The position numbers and the translations under genes are program-made. The notes under the pieces were generated by a model. It saw nothing but the letters and a program-made list of their open reading frames with translations, was not told where the DNA came from and did no database searches. From 79-D21 sp964521575 (GTDB lineage Bacteria > Synergistota > Synergistia > Synergistales > 79-D21), in assembly GCA_964521575.1 (NCBI GenBank), contig CAZFSR010000017.1, forward strand, positions 1-28,659: 28,659 nt of DNA, read 5' to 3'. Of this stretch, positions 1-7,856 are shown in pieces; the first letter of the stretch is position 1, and every line of letters starts with the position of its first letter.

Positions 1-13
1 TTTCCTACTTCTC

Positions 14-58
14 GCAAGAAGGGGAGCCCGCTACAGGGCTCCCCTTCTTGCGTTTCTT
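14..58 (+). terminator. Rho-independent terminator of an upstream gene
   Basis: A perfect 16-bp stem (14-29 with 36-51) closes a 6-base loop and is followed by a T-rich stretch (GTTTCTTT). The T tract lies on the + strand side, so it ends transcription arriving from outside the left edge. The minus-strand gene at 87-446 also runs toward it, and the stem may protect that transcript end too. Confidence 0.85.
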
Positions 59-86
59 TCCCCTGCACCCTTACGGGCTTGTCGTC

Positions 87-446
87 CTAGTCTTCGGTCA
101 TGCAGTGACAGATGTCCTCGTTCTGGCCGCTACCCGGTGCGCAGCGGAGGTGCGTGATGTTTGTGCGGCCGCGCCGGTGAAGGGCGAGAAGGATGGAAAG
201 AAGGGAAGACGGGGTGATCCCGATCGAGCGGGCCATTTGCTGAATCTCGATTTCTTCCCCTTCGTTGACCTTGCCGAGGATTTCCCTTCCGATAAGCTCG
301 ATCCACTGGCCGGTCAATTCCTGCATCTCGGGAGTGGCGCTCGATGCGAGTTGGGCGGTGCGGGTCACGGAATCGATGAGGCGGGCTGCGACGCGCGCGC
401 AGATATCGGCAACCTCCTCCGGATGAGTGTCTCTTCCTTGTTCCAT
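87..446 (-). CDS. Small hypothetical protein with possible helix-turn-helix and C-terminal Cys/His motif
   Basis: A 119-residue protein that I do not recognise. The start is well supported: a GAGGAGG ribosome-binding site lies 8 bases before the ATG. The C-terminal half (about residues 65-95) contains IEIQQMARSIGITPSSLLSI, which reads like a helix-turn-helix, followed by a basic stretch LHRRGRTNITHLR. The protein ends with two Cys around a His (ICHC), and another Cys precedes them, so a metal site is possible. The middle is predicted helical. It faces away from homoserine dehydrogenase, sharing a divergent intergenic region of about 120 bases. A DNA-binding regulator is an inference. The opposite-strand reading frame over the same stretch has no ribosome-binding site and is taken as a shadow. 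Confidence 0.65.
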   Translation of the reverse strand: MEQGRDTHPEEVADICARVAARLIDSVTRTAQLASSATPEMQELTGQWIELIGREILGKVNEGEEIEIQQMARSIGITPSSLLSILLALHRRGRTNITHLRCAPGSGQNEDICHCMTED

Positions 447-506
447 GCGTGAAACCTCCTCGAAAAGTGGGATGTGGCCGAAAAAACGCCTGACTGTATT
501 TTTTTC

Positions 507-528
507 ATGCTATCATCCACGGTAGCAT
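507..528. promoter_or_regulatory. Inverted repeat in the divergent region before hom
   Basis: ATGCTA (507-512) and TAGCAT (523-528) form a 6-bp inverted repeat around a 10-base centre. It overlaps a possible -10 (TATCAT, 511-516) for the downstream hom gene, with only a weak -35 upstream. It could be an operator, but the arms are short and chance cannot be excluded. Confidence 0.25.
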
Positions 529-567
529 CATTCCATGACTGAATCAATGAATATGGAGGCTGGAATC

Positions 568-1611
568 ATGACGATTCGAGTGGTCCTCCCCGGCTTCGGA
601 AATGTCGGCAGGAATTTTTGCAGGCTTCTTGAGAAACGGGACAGCCTCGATGCCTTGGGTCGGAAAATCCTTTTAGTCGGGGTTGCAACCCGGGAACGCG
701 GGTCCTTATGGTCGGATGATGGGATCCCCCTGGGAAAGCTCCTGGAGGCCGAAAGGCAGACACGCCGGGTGGACGCGCTTTCCTTGCCCGGGTGCAAGAA
801 GGGGATTCCGGCCATGGACATGATACGGGATGGAAACTACGACATCCTGGCTGAATGCACTGCGGGGAACCTCAAGGCCATGGAGTTCGAACCGGGTTTT
901 TCCCACATCAAGACGGCGCTTGAAAGACGGAAGCCTGTCGTGACGACGAACAAGGCAACGGTGGCGTTGAAGTTCGGGGAAATCGACACGCTTTCGAGAG
1001 CGGTGGAAGTGCCGTGGCATTTTGACGGGACCGTGGTTGTTGGTGCCCCATTTCTTGATTATGCCCGAACCTGCCTTGTGGATGCGGAAATCCGGGCTTT
1101 CGAAGGAACCCTGAGTTCAACGTGCAACTATGTCCTGGACAGCCTGATCGAGGGAGCCTCCCTTGACCAGGCCCTGATGGACGCACAGCGCTCCGGGATG
1201 GCGGAATCCGACCCCAGGCTCGATATCGAAGGCTGGGATACGGCGGCTAAACTGATGATCGTTGCCCAGGCGCTGATGGACCTGCCCTGCCCGGACCTGG
1301 GTTCCTTCCCTGTGAAAGGGATCAGGGGGCTGACTCGTGCCATGCTCTCCGAGGCGAGGCAAAAGGGGGGAAAGATTCGGCTGGTGGCCAGGGTTTCCCG
1401 CTCTTCGGAAGGAGCGGAACTTTCCGTCGGGCCGGAGGTGTTGCCACCGACCCACCCTCTTTCGCTGCTTTTCGGTCCGACGAATGGAGCGGTGATCCTG
1501 ACCGAAAGCTTGGGGGAAATCTGCCTGTCCGGGACGGGAAACTCCCCTCGACAGGCGGCTTTTGCCCTGCTCCAGGATATTCGGAAAATTGCCCGGATGG
1601 AGAAATTCTGA
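568..1611 (+). CDS. hom: Homoserine dehydrogenase
   Basis: Reduces aspartate semialdehyde to homoserine with NAD(P)H, the branch point to threonine and methionine. The N-terminal Rossmann motif is GFGNVG at residues 9-14. TTNKATVA (about 126-133) matches the family's substrate/cofactor loop, and GTLSSTCNYVLDSL followed by SDPRLDIEGWDTAAK (about 213-227) is the homoserine dehydrogenase signature with its acidic and Lys catalytic residues. The 347-residue protein is the short form lacking a C-terminal ACT domain, so threonine feedback through ACT is not expected. ATG at 568 is chosen over an in-frame ATG at 535 because GGAGG (555-559) lies 8 bases before it and the Rossmann fold starts at once. 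The next gene starts within its stop codon, implying translational coupling. Confidence 0.93.
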   Translation: MTIRVVLPGFGNVGRNFCRLLEKRDSLDALGRKILLVGVATRERGSLWSDDGIPLGKLLEAERQTRRVDALSLPGCKKGIPAMDMIRDGNYDILAECTAGNLKAMEFEPGFSHIKTALERRKPVVTTNKATVALKFGEIDTLSRAVEVPWHFDGTVVVGAPFLDYARTCLVDAEIRAFEGTLSSTCNYVLDSLIEGASLDQALMDAQRSGMAESDPRLDIEGWDTAAKLMIVAQALMDLPCPDLGSFPVKGIRGLTRAMLSEARQKGGKIRLVARVSRSSEGAELSVGPEVLPPTHPLSLLFGPTNGAVILTESLGEICLSGTGNSPRQAAFALLQDIRKIARMEKF

Positions 1612-2156
1612 TGGCGTGGCGCATCGGGGTCATCTCCGACACTCATGGCGATCTTGCCGCCTGGGAAGCAGCAACCCGCCTATGGGGTCCGGTTGATTTG
1701 ATCGTCCATGCCGGGGATGTCCTGAACGGCTGGAAGAGGCGCCCGTTGCCCCCTCAAGGCGGGAAGAAGGCGTTGGCGGAGGTTTTGAACAGATCGAAGA
1801 CACCGGTCCTCATTGCCCGGGGAAACAGCGATGAATGGGAAGATGAGGCCTTGTTGAGGTGGCCGATGATCGAGCCGTTCCTCTTCCTTTGGTGGGAGGG
1901 ACGCCTGCTGGTGGCGGGACACGGGACCGACTTCTCGGAGATCCGGGAGAAGAGCCTTGCCTGTGGCGCCGACGTCGTGATCACCGGGCATACGCACGTG
2001 GGGTCCCTGGTTCGAGAGGGAAAAACCATCTTTCTGAACCCCGGGTCGGCAAGCCTGCCGATGGGGCGCGATCCTGCGAGCGCAGCCCTTCTTGACGGAG
2101 ATGGGATCCGCATCCTGACCCTGGAAAACGAACTGCTTCATTTCGAACCCTGGTGA
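1611..2156 (+). CDS. YfcE/MJ0936-type metallophosphoesterase
   Basis: A 181-residue calcineurin-like phosphoesterase of the small YfcE class, which hydrolyse phosphodiesters with two metal ions; the physiological substrate is not established for the class. The metal-binding motifs are all visible: D10-T-H12 near the N-terminus, HAGDV (about 33-37), ARGNSDEW (Asn/Asp around 70), a His in VAGHG, and GHTH near residue 125. Length is typical for the family. Its ATG overlaps the TGA of hom (TGATG), so the two are probably co-translated. No link to threonine synthesis is evident beyond the shared operon. Confidence 0.85.
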   Translation: MAWRIGVISDTHGDLAAWEAATRLWGPVDLIVHAGDVLNGWKRRPLPPQGGKKALAEVLNRSKTPVLIARGNSDEWEDEALLRWPMIEPFLFLWWEGRLLVAGHGTDFSEIREKSLACGADVVITGHTHVGSLVREGKTIFLNPGSASLPMGRDPASAALLDGDGIRILTLENELLHFEPW

Positions 2157-2176
2157 ACCGAGGGTATAATCCTTCC

Positions 2177-3004
2177 ATGATCCTCGTAGACCTGCACACC
2201 CACAGCACTTGTTCAGATGGAACGCTAAAGCCCGATGCTCTCGTCCGTGCCGCCAGGGCCCGGAAGGTTTCTGTGCTCAGCCTGACCGACCATGACACCA
2301 CGGAGGGGGTTCCGGCATTCCTCGCGGCCTGCCGGCATACAGGGGTCCGCGGGCTTCCCGGGATCGAATTGTCGGCGGAAGCCCCCTACACTCTTCATAT
2401 CCTGGGGTACAACATCACCCCAGGGAATGGTCCTCTCGAAAAGCGGCTCGAAACGCTGCGGGAGCATCGGAAGGACCGGAATGCGGCCATCTGCCAGCGC
2501 CTTCGCGACCTGGGACTGGAAGTGACCCTCGAGGAAGTGGGTGCCGAGGCCGGTGGGGAAGTGATCGCCCGGCCCCATATCGCGAGAGTCCTGATTCGCA
2601 AGGGGTATGTCCAGGATATGGCGGGGGCTTTCCGTGCCTACCTGGCGGACGGGGCGGCGGCCTACGTTCCGAGAGTCCGTCTACCGGTGGAGGAATGCAT
2701 TGACTTGATTCGGCAGAGCGGCGGTGTTGCCGTGCTGGCTCACCCCGGGCAGATGGGGGTGGGGGAACCGACCCTGAAAACGGTCCTGCAAGAGCTGAAG
2801 GAAATGGGGCTCTGGGGATTGGAGTGCCTTTCCAGCCATCACCGTTACGAGGAAATCTATCAATACTTGAAGCTTGCCGCCAGCCTGGGGCTCTACACGA
2901 CTGCCGGGAGCGACTTCCATGGGTGGAACCGTCCCGGGGTGCAGCTAGGGATCCCGGTCGGGGAGGATTTTCTTCCCTGGGCCCGTCTCCAGGTTCCACT
3001 ATGA
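2177..3004 (+). CDS. PHP-domain phosphatase (RNase AM / TrpH-YciV-like)
   Basis: A 275-residue PHP-fold metal-dependent phosphoesterase. The motif DLHTHSTCSDGT at residues 5-16 gives the first His pair and Asp; PHIARVL, LAHPGQ and GSDFHG supply later metal ligands, so the trinuclear site looks complete. Relatives act on 3',5'-bisphosphonucleotides or as 5'-3' exonucleases on RNA 5' ends; which activity applies here is inferred. ATG at 2177 is preferred over the overlapping GTG at 2153 because GAGGG lies upstream and the PHP motif normally begins within the first few residues. It belongs to the same tightly packed run as hom and the YfcE-type gene. Confidence 0.85.
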   Translation: MILVDLHTHSTCSDGTLKPDALVRAARARKVSVLSLTDHDTTEGVPAFLAACRHTGVRGLPGIELSAEAPYTLHILGYNITPGNGPLEKRLETLREHRKDRNAAICQRLRDLGLEVTLEEVGAEAGGEVIARPHIARVLIRKGYVQDMAGAFRAYLADGAAAYVPRVRLPVEECIDLIRQSGGVAVLAHPGQMGVGEPTLKTVLQELKEMGLWGLECLSSHHRYEEIYQYLKLAASLGLYTTAGSDFHGWNRPGVQLGIPVGEDFLPWARLQVPL

Positions 3005-3014
3005 AGCGGTCTTG

Positions 3015-3167
3015 ATGGTGGCGTTAATCCTGCTTGGCTTGACGACCCTGGTGCTTTTCGCGCTGATCTACGGGAAATCCCGCGGAAGGCGGTGCGTCCG
3101 GGGATGTCATGGGTGCGGCGAGTGCGGCCGCAAGGAGAAAGACGCAAGGGGGGAATTTGTCTCGTGA
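3015..3167 (+). CDS. 50-residue Cys-rich membrane peptide (FeoB-associated-like)
   Basis: A short gene in a gap that otherwise looks empty. It encodes 50 residues: a hydrophobic helix at about 2-20 (VALILLGLTTLVLFALIYG), a basic turn (KSRGRRC), then a dense Cys cluster CVRGCHGCGECG at residues 27-38, and a charged tail. One N-terminal helix plus a Cx3CxxCxxC-type cluster matches the layout of the FeoB-associated Cys-rich membrane protein family, although no feoB is in view. It starts 10 bases after the PHP gene and its TGA overlaps the GTG start of ltaE, which supports real, coupled translation. A metal-binding or redox role at the inner membrane is inference. Confidence 0.7.
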   Translation: MVALILLGLTTLVLFALIYGKSRGRRCVRGCHGCGECGRKEKDARGEFVS

Positions 3168-4201
3168 AAGCGATCGACTTGAGGAGCGACACCGTGACGC
3201 GGCCGTCGGCCGCAATGAGGAAGGCGATGGCGGAAGCTGTTGTCGGGGACGACGTGTACGGGGAAGATCCCACGATCCGCAGGCTCGAAGAAACGGCTGC
3301 CGAGTTGACCGGGCAGGAAGCTGCCCTTTTCGTCACCTCCGGAACACAGGGCAACCTCGTGAGCCTGCTATGCCATTGTCGGCGCGGGGAAGGCGCCATC
3401 CTCGGCAACCAGTCCCATATCTTCAACTACGAAGGCGGCGGCCTTGCGGCCCTTGGGGGGATCATGCCGCTTCCGGTGGGGGACTCCGGCGGCCTGCCGG
3501 ACATCGATTCAATTCTCGGGTGGGTTCGACCCTCCAACGTCCATTTTGCGCCTGCCCGACTGCTCTGCCTTGAGAGCACCCACAACCGCGAAGGCGGGAT
3601 TGCAGTTGCCCCCATGGCCTTCCGCAAGGTGGCGACAGTGGCGCGGGATCACGGCCTGGCCGTTCACCTCGACGGAGCGAGGATATTCAACGCGGCAGTC
3701 GCCTGGGAAATGGATGTGAAGACCTACACGGGAGTTGTAGATTCCGTTCAACTCTGCCTATCCAAGGGATTGGGCGCCCCGGTCGGTTCCCTGGTTTGCG
3801 GCGGCAAGGATTTTATCGAGACGGCTCGACACTGGAGGAAGGTTTTGGGCGGAGGGATGCGGCAAGCCGGGGTGCTGGCGGCTGCTGGACTCCTTGCCTT
3901 GAAGGAAAACGTCGCCCGGCTCGCCGAGGACCACGAAAACGCTGCAGTATTGGCAGAGCGCCTTGCGGAAAGCGAGTTCCTTTCGGTGGAAGCCTGCCCG
4001 AAACGAACGAACATGGTGTATTTCGGAATCCGGAAGGAAGGCCTGACGGCCGTGGAACTTTCGTCACGGTGCCGCTTGAAGGGGGTCCTTTTCAACCCTG
4101 TCAACCCGAAGAGGGCGCGACTCGTCACCCATCTCGACGTCACTAGAGGCGATGTCAGGGAAGCGGCCCGCATCATCATGGAGGAGGCCGCGAACCGGTG
4201 A
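3164..4201 (+). CDS. ltaE: Low-specificity L-threonine aldolase
   Basis: A PLP enzyme of fold type I that cleaves L-threonine or L-allo-threonine to glycine and acetaldehyde. The start IDLRSDTVTRPS is the family's N-terminal signature; TSGTQGN binds the cofactor phosphate; LHLDGARIFNAAV carries the PLP-binding Asp and Arg; CLSKGLGAPVGS holds the Schiff-base Lys. Length is 345 residues from GTG 3164, as usual. I chose GTG 3164 because the conserved LRSDTVT motif follows it directly, a purine-rich AGGGGGG lies upstream, and GTGA overlaps the stop of the small Cys-rich gene. A longer start at 3092 would add a basic tail that overlaps that gene in another frame. Confidence 0.92.
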   Translation: MKAIDLRSDTVTRPSAAMRKAMAEAVVGDDVYGEDPTIRRLEETAAELTGQEAALFVTSGTQGNLVSLLCHCRRGEGAILGNQSHIFNYEGGGLAALGGIMPLPVGDSGGLPDIDSILGWVRPSNVHFAPARLLCLESTHNREGGIAVAPMAFRKVATVARDHGLAVHLDGARIFNAAVAWEMDVKTYTGVVDSVQLCLSKGLGAPVGSLVCGGKDFIETARHWRKVLGGGMRQAGVLAAAGLLALKENVARLAEDHENAAVLAERLAESEFLSVEACPKRTNMVYFGIRKEGLTAVELSSRCRLKGVLFNPVNPKRARLVTHLDVTRGDVREAARIIMEEAANR

Positions 4202-4209
4202 GGGATCCG

Positions 4210-5562
4210 ATGAAGGCCGAGCAGGTCGAAAGTTTTTGCGGCTGGCTCATCGAAAAGGCGCTGAAGGGCGGAGCCGTAGAAGCAGATGTTTTCTACTCGG
4301 AGGGAGAAAGCCGGCACATCAGCCTAAGGGAAGGTTTGCCGGAGGAGGACGCCGGAGGTTATGGACACTCGGTGACCCTTCGTTCTCTCCTGCCGGGCGG
4401 ACGCCAGGGACTGGCGTCCGCGAACCGGTTTGAGCGGGAAGATCTTTCGGAGTTGGTCGAATGGAGCCTTGCCAACGCAGCCGTCTCCGAACCCGATCCT
4501 TTCGTGGAAATCGGGGAGGGAGCGGCTGCCCTCGAGGTGGAAGACCTCGAACTTGAGGATCCCGATCTGAAAAGCCTAACGCACGAGGAGAGGATGAAGG
4601 CCTGCATCGAGATGACAGAAGCGGCCAAGGGGGACGACAGGAGGGTTGTCTCCGTGCGAAGCGCCTCCTGGAGCGATGGATGGGGATCCGTTCTCCTGGC
4701 GAATAGCCGGGGATTCATGTCCTGGCAAAGGGGCACAACCGCTTCCTGCGGAGTTGCGGTCGTACTGCAGGAGGGCGATTCCTTCGAGATGGGAGGGTTT
4801 GGCGAGGAATCCCGCTTTGCCCGGAAACTAGACCCCGTGTCCGTGGCGCTTCAGGCTGTCCGCAAAACAGCCATGATCCTCGGGGGGAAACCCCTTGAAA
4901 CCGGCCGGATGACCGTTTTCCTCGATCCGGAAAGTTGCGCGGACTTCATTGACGCCATCGGCGACCTCTTTCTCGCGCCGAACATCCTCAAGAACAAGTC
5001 CCTGCTCAAGGATAAGCTGGGAACCGCCGTTGCCTCGCCGGCGTTTTCCCTGGTCGACGACGGGCGGCTCCATGGAGGGATGGCGTCCAGCCCCTTCGAT
5101 GGAGAGGGGGTTCGAACCCGTCGGACGAATTTGCTCTCCTCGGGCTTTCTTGAGAATTATCTTTACGACCTGCGGTCAGCAAGGGAAGCGGGGGTTTCCT
5201 CGACGGGGAACGCGGTTCGCGGTAACGGGACCGCTCCTGATGCGGGATGTTCCAACCTCTTCCCTGTTCCAGGAAAGAAAGATCCCCGGACTCTTTATTC
5301 GGAGGCAGGCAGGGGACTTCTCGTCACCGAGATGATGGGACTCCACACGATCAACCCGGTCAGCGGGGATTTTTCGCTTGGAGTGAAGGGGGTTTTGCTG
5401 GAAGGCCCCGACCCGGTCCGTCCGGTCGCGGAAGTGACGATTGCCGGAAACCTGGCGGATTGGCTGAGGCAGGTTCATGCGGTCGGGAACGACCTCCGCT
5501 TTTTCGGAAGCACGGGCGGCTGCACGCTGGTGGTCAACGATGTCTCGGTCGCCGGTTCCTAA
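4210..5562 (+). CDS. pmbA: TldD/PmbA family metalloprotease, PmbA type
   Basis: A 450-residue protein of the PmbA branch, which pairs with TldD in E. coli to process peptides such as microcin precursors and CcdA. The family hallmark is seen around residues 295-330: SSPFDGEGVRTRR, LLSSGFLENYLYDLRSAR and STGNAVRG. HTINPVSGDFSLGVKG and VAEVTIAGNL near the C-terminus also match. As in other PmbA proteins, the metal-binding HExxxH of TldD is not obvious, so it may depend on a partner encoded elsewhere. No tldD lies in the window. ATG at 4210 follows AGGG at short spacing; a GTG at 4198 overlapping the ltaE stop is the alternative. Confidence 0.85.
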   Translation: MKAEQVESFCGWLIEKALKGGAVEADVFYSEGESRHISLREGLPEEDAGGYGHSVTLRSLLPGGRQGLASANRFEREDLSELVEWSLANAAVSEPDPFVEIGEGAAALEVEDLELEDPDLKSLTHEERMKACIEMTEAAKGDDRRVVSVRSASWSDGWGSVLLANSRGFMSWQRGTTASCGVAVVLQEGDSFEMGGFGEESRFARKLDPVSVALQAVRKTAMILGGKPLETGRMTVFLDPESCADFIDAIGDLFLAPNILKNKSLLKDKLGTAVASPAFSLVDDGRLHGGMASSPFDGEGVRTRRTNLLSSGFLENYLYDLRSAREAGVSSTGNAVRGNGTAPDAGCSNLFPVPGKKDPRTLYSEAGRGLLVTEMMGLHTINPVSGDFSLGVKGVLLEGPDPVRPVAEVTIAGNLADWLRQVHAVGNDLRFFGSTGGCTLVVNDVSVAGS

Positions 5563-7177
5563 GCTTCTTCTCAGCCTGCTGGTGATCCTCTTTTCGGTTG
5601 CTCCTGCACGGTCTTCCGAAACGGGCTGGACACTATGGAAGAACAACGGGATCGCCGGTGTGGTGAGCGTGCGGTCCGAAGGCACGACCGACAAGGTCGG
5701 TCTCAAGTGCATGGCCGCCGTCCTGGGCTGCGATGCAGACGTGAAGGGAGATCGCCTGTTTGTGACCTGCGGCAAAAGGAAACTCGAGTTCGTCCTGGGA
5801 GCCGCCGCCGCCAGGACGGACGGGGGACAGCTCGTTCCGCTCGCTGAGGCCGTTAACGCCGAAGAGGGCGAGTGGTGGGCGGAAAACCGGGGAGCCCTGC
5901 GCCTCTTCGAGGGACTCCTCTCAGGGGGGAATGGAGCCGTGAAGCTTCGTTTCGCCGGGACGGCCCCTCTTCCCGAGAAGGCCGAAACTCCCCCGCTTAC
6001 GCCCCAGCCGCTGCCGCCGGCCAAGGAAACGGCGGAAACGGCTCCTGCCGTTTACGGTCCACTGCCCCGGATCGAGGGGATTCGCTGGAGCCGGACAGCG
6101 GACCGGGTAAGGGCGGTCCTGGATTTGTCCGCCCCGCTCGTGCCGAGCGTGAGGAAACTGCCGGGTGAAGTCGAGTTGACCCTTGCCGCGGCGGCGAGCC
6201 GTTCCATCGTTGGAGTGCCCTCTCCTTATGCAGGCGAAGTCTCGGTTGCCATCACCCAGTTCGGAGACAAGACCATCGTTCGTTTCCAGCACCGGGCTGT
6301 ATCCGTAAAGGATTTCCCCCTGCACAAGCCGGAGCGTTTCGTGCTTGATTTCATGAACGGGGGAGGAGACGCGGTAGCCTCGCCGGCGCCGGTGCAGGCG
6401 CCGGTATCGGTTGAGCCAGTCCAGGAACCGAAGCCTGCAACGCCCTTCTTCCCGGCAGCGATCCCGCTGGTTTCACCCGGAAAGAGGCCGGATGGAAAAC
6501 CTTTCCTGGTTGCAGTGGACGCGGGACATGGCGGACATGACCCGGGTGCGGTCTCAGGAGGGCTCAGGGAAAAGGACATCAACCTCAAAGCGGCGACGCG
6601 GCTCGTCGCTCTCCTGAAGGAAGCCGGACTGGAAGCTCGCCTGACCCGTAGGGACGATACGTACCTCCGCCTGAACGAGCGGACGGACCTGGCGAACGGC
6701 TGGAACGCCGACCTCTTTATCAGCCTTCATTGCAACGCCCTTCCCAGAGGCAGGCATGCGAGGGGCGTGGAAATCTACCTGATGGCCCTTCCTACGGACA
6801 AGGATGCCATGCGTCTTGCGCTCTACGAAAACCGCGAGCTTGGCAAGAACGACACGGTCCAGGACGCGGACGCCAAGACGAACCTGCTTCTCAAGATCCT
6901 CGGGGACATGGAGCAGAACGCGAAGATCGGGCAGAGCACCAGCCTTGCGGAGAGTCTTTTCGGGTCGGGACGCAGTGCGGGTGTCCAGATGTCCCGGGTC
7001 GCCCAGGCGCCGTTCTTCGTGCTCCGGGGGGCCGCGATGCCGGCGGTCCTTGTTGAAATGGGGTACCTGACTGAGCCGGAGGACAGGCGGCTGCTCAACG
7101 ACCAGGCTTTCTTGGATCGCCTGCTGCGATCGCTGGTCTCGGGCATGTCCGCCTACCTGAAGACTTTATCCCGTTAA
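5540..7177 (+). CDS. Secreted N-acetylmuramoyl-L-alanine amidase with AMIN domain
   Basis: A zinc amidase that cuts the bond between muramic acid and the stem peptide, acting in the periplasm during cell separation. Residues 1-30 form a signal peptide (PVPKLLLSLLVILFSVAPARS). An N-terminal region to about 120 resembles a small substrate- or cofactor-type fold that I cannot name. An AMIN-like domain follows (about 175-265, IEGIRWSRTADRVRAVLDL to ERFVLDF), then a Pro-rich linker and an Amidase_3 catalytic domain (about 322-540). Zinc ligands are visible in DAGHGG, in the Glu of LREKDIN and in SLHCN; the catalytic Glu is in LVEMGYL. ATG at 5540 overlaps the pmbA end by 23 bases and places the signal peptide at the start; a longer start at 5477 would bury it. 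Confidence 0.88.
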   Translation: MSRSPVPKLLLSLLVILFSVAPARSSETGWTLWKNNGIAGVVSVRSEGTTDKVGLKCMAAVLGCDADVKGDRLFVTCGKRKLEFVLGAAAARTDGGQLVPLAEAVNAEEGEWWAENRGALRLFEGLLSGGNGAVKLRFAGTAPLPEKAETPPLTPQPLPPAKETAETAPAVYGPLPRIEGIRWSRTADRVRAVLDLSAPLVPSVRKLPGEVELTLAAAASRSIVGVPSPYAGEVSVAITQFGDKTIVRFQHRAVSVKDFPLHKPERFVLDFMNGGGDAVASPAPVQAPVSVEPVQEPKPATPFFPAAIPLVSPGKRPDGKPFLVAVDAGHGGHDPGAVSGGLREKDINLKAATRLVALLKEAGLEARLTRRDDTYLRLNERTDLANGWNADLFISLHCNALPRGRHARGVEIYLMALPTDKDAMRLALYENRELGKNDTVQDADAKTNLLLKILGDMEQNAKIGQSTSLAESLFGSGRSAGVQMSRVAQAPFFVLRGAAMPAVLVEMGYLTEPEDRRLLNDQAFLDRLLRSLVSGMSAYLKTLSR

Positions 7178-7193
7178 GGAATGGAGGCCGAGG

Positions 7194-7829
7194 ATGAAGA
7201 ACGAAACAGCGAATCATCTGCAGGGAAGGCCGGCGCGCAGGTCACCGGAGCAGGCAAAAGCTCCGTGGCTGCTTCGGCTTGTCAGCTGGTCGGCCGTGAT
7301 GCTTCTTCTTTTCACCCTGGGCTATTTTGGCACCGGGTTGATGCTGAAATGGGTGGACAGCCGGGGGGGCCCTCAGGAAACGACGATCGTCTCGGGGCAG
7401 GAGCCTATCCCCGGGGAAAAACCGACCCCCTCGCAACGGGGTTACAAGGTTTATTCCCTCAAAGGAGACCAGATCTCCGAAACTCGCACCGAGACAAACG
7501 GCGGGCTGATGGAGTCCGACATGAAGGAAGTCCTCCAGGCCCTTCTCGGGCTCCTCAAGGCGGAAGGGATCCTCGACTCCCAGGCTGCCGTCCTCCACGT
7601 GTTCAGGACGGGGGATCTCCTGTACCTGGACGTCAACGATGCCTGCGTCCGTTCGATCGCTGCCCTCCCGCTGCCGAAAGCCAATCTCGTCATGACGGGG
7701 ATCGTCAGGACCGCTATCGAGAACTTCCGTCCGGTAACCCGGGTGCGTTTCCTCGTAAACGGCAGGGAAAGCGGAGAAACGAAGCCCGTCAACCTGGCGG
7801 TGGCCTGGCAGCTGGCCCGCAAGCCGTAA
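7194..7829 (+). CDS. Membrane-anchored GerMN domain protein
   Basis: A 211-residue protein with one transmembrane helix at about 29-50 (SAVMLLLFTLGYFGTG) and a GerMN domain outside the membrane (about 88-200). Recognisable GerMN features include HVFRTGDLLYLDVND, the central TGIVRTAIEN helix, and VTRVRFLVNGRESG at the end. GerMN domains occur in spore germination protein GerM and in cell-envelope lipoproteins of non-sporulating bacteria. Here the neighbour is a cell-wall amidase 17 bases upstream, the same pairing seen in envelope clusters elsewhere, so a role in peptidoglycan remodelling is likely but unproven. A GGAGG-type ribosome-binding site precedes the ATG. Confidence 0.75.
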   Translation: MKNETANHLQGRPARRSPEQAKAPWLLRLVSWSAVMLLLFTLGYFGTGLMLKWVDSRGGPQETTIVSGQEPIPGEKPTPSQRGYKVYSLKGDQISETRTETNGGLMESDMKEVLQALLGLLKAEGILDSQAAVLHVFRTGDLLYLDVNDACVRSIAALPLPKANLVMTGIVRTAIENFRPVTRVRFLVNGRESGETKPVNLAVAWQLARKP

Positions 7830-7856
7830 GCGTGAGAAGGGGAGTGGAGGGAGAAC

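Noticed and set aside
48..452. Open reading frame on the + strand opposite the small minus-strand gene
   Set aside because: It begins inside the T tract of the terminator, lacks a ribosome-binding site, and the minus-strand frame has a strong one.
2142..2170. TATAAT at 2165-2170 as a promoter for the PHP gene
   Set aside because: No credible -35 is found at the right distance, and the genes overlap in a tight operon.
5176..6024. 282-residue antisense frame across pmbA and the amidase
   Set aside because: It spans two well-supported genes on the other strand and has a low-complexity Ser/Arg/Pro-rich sequence.
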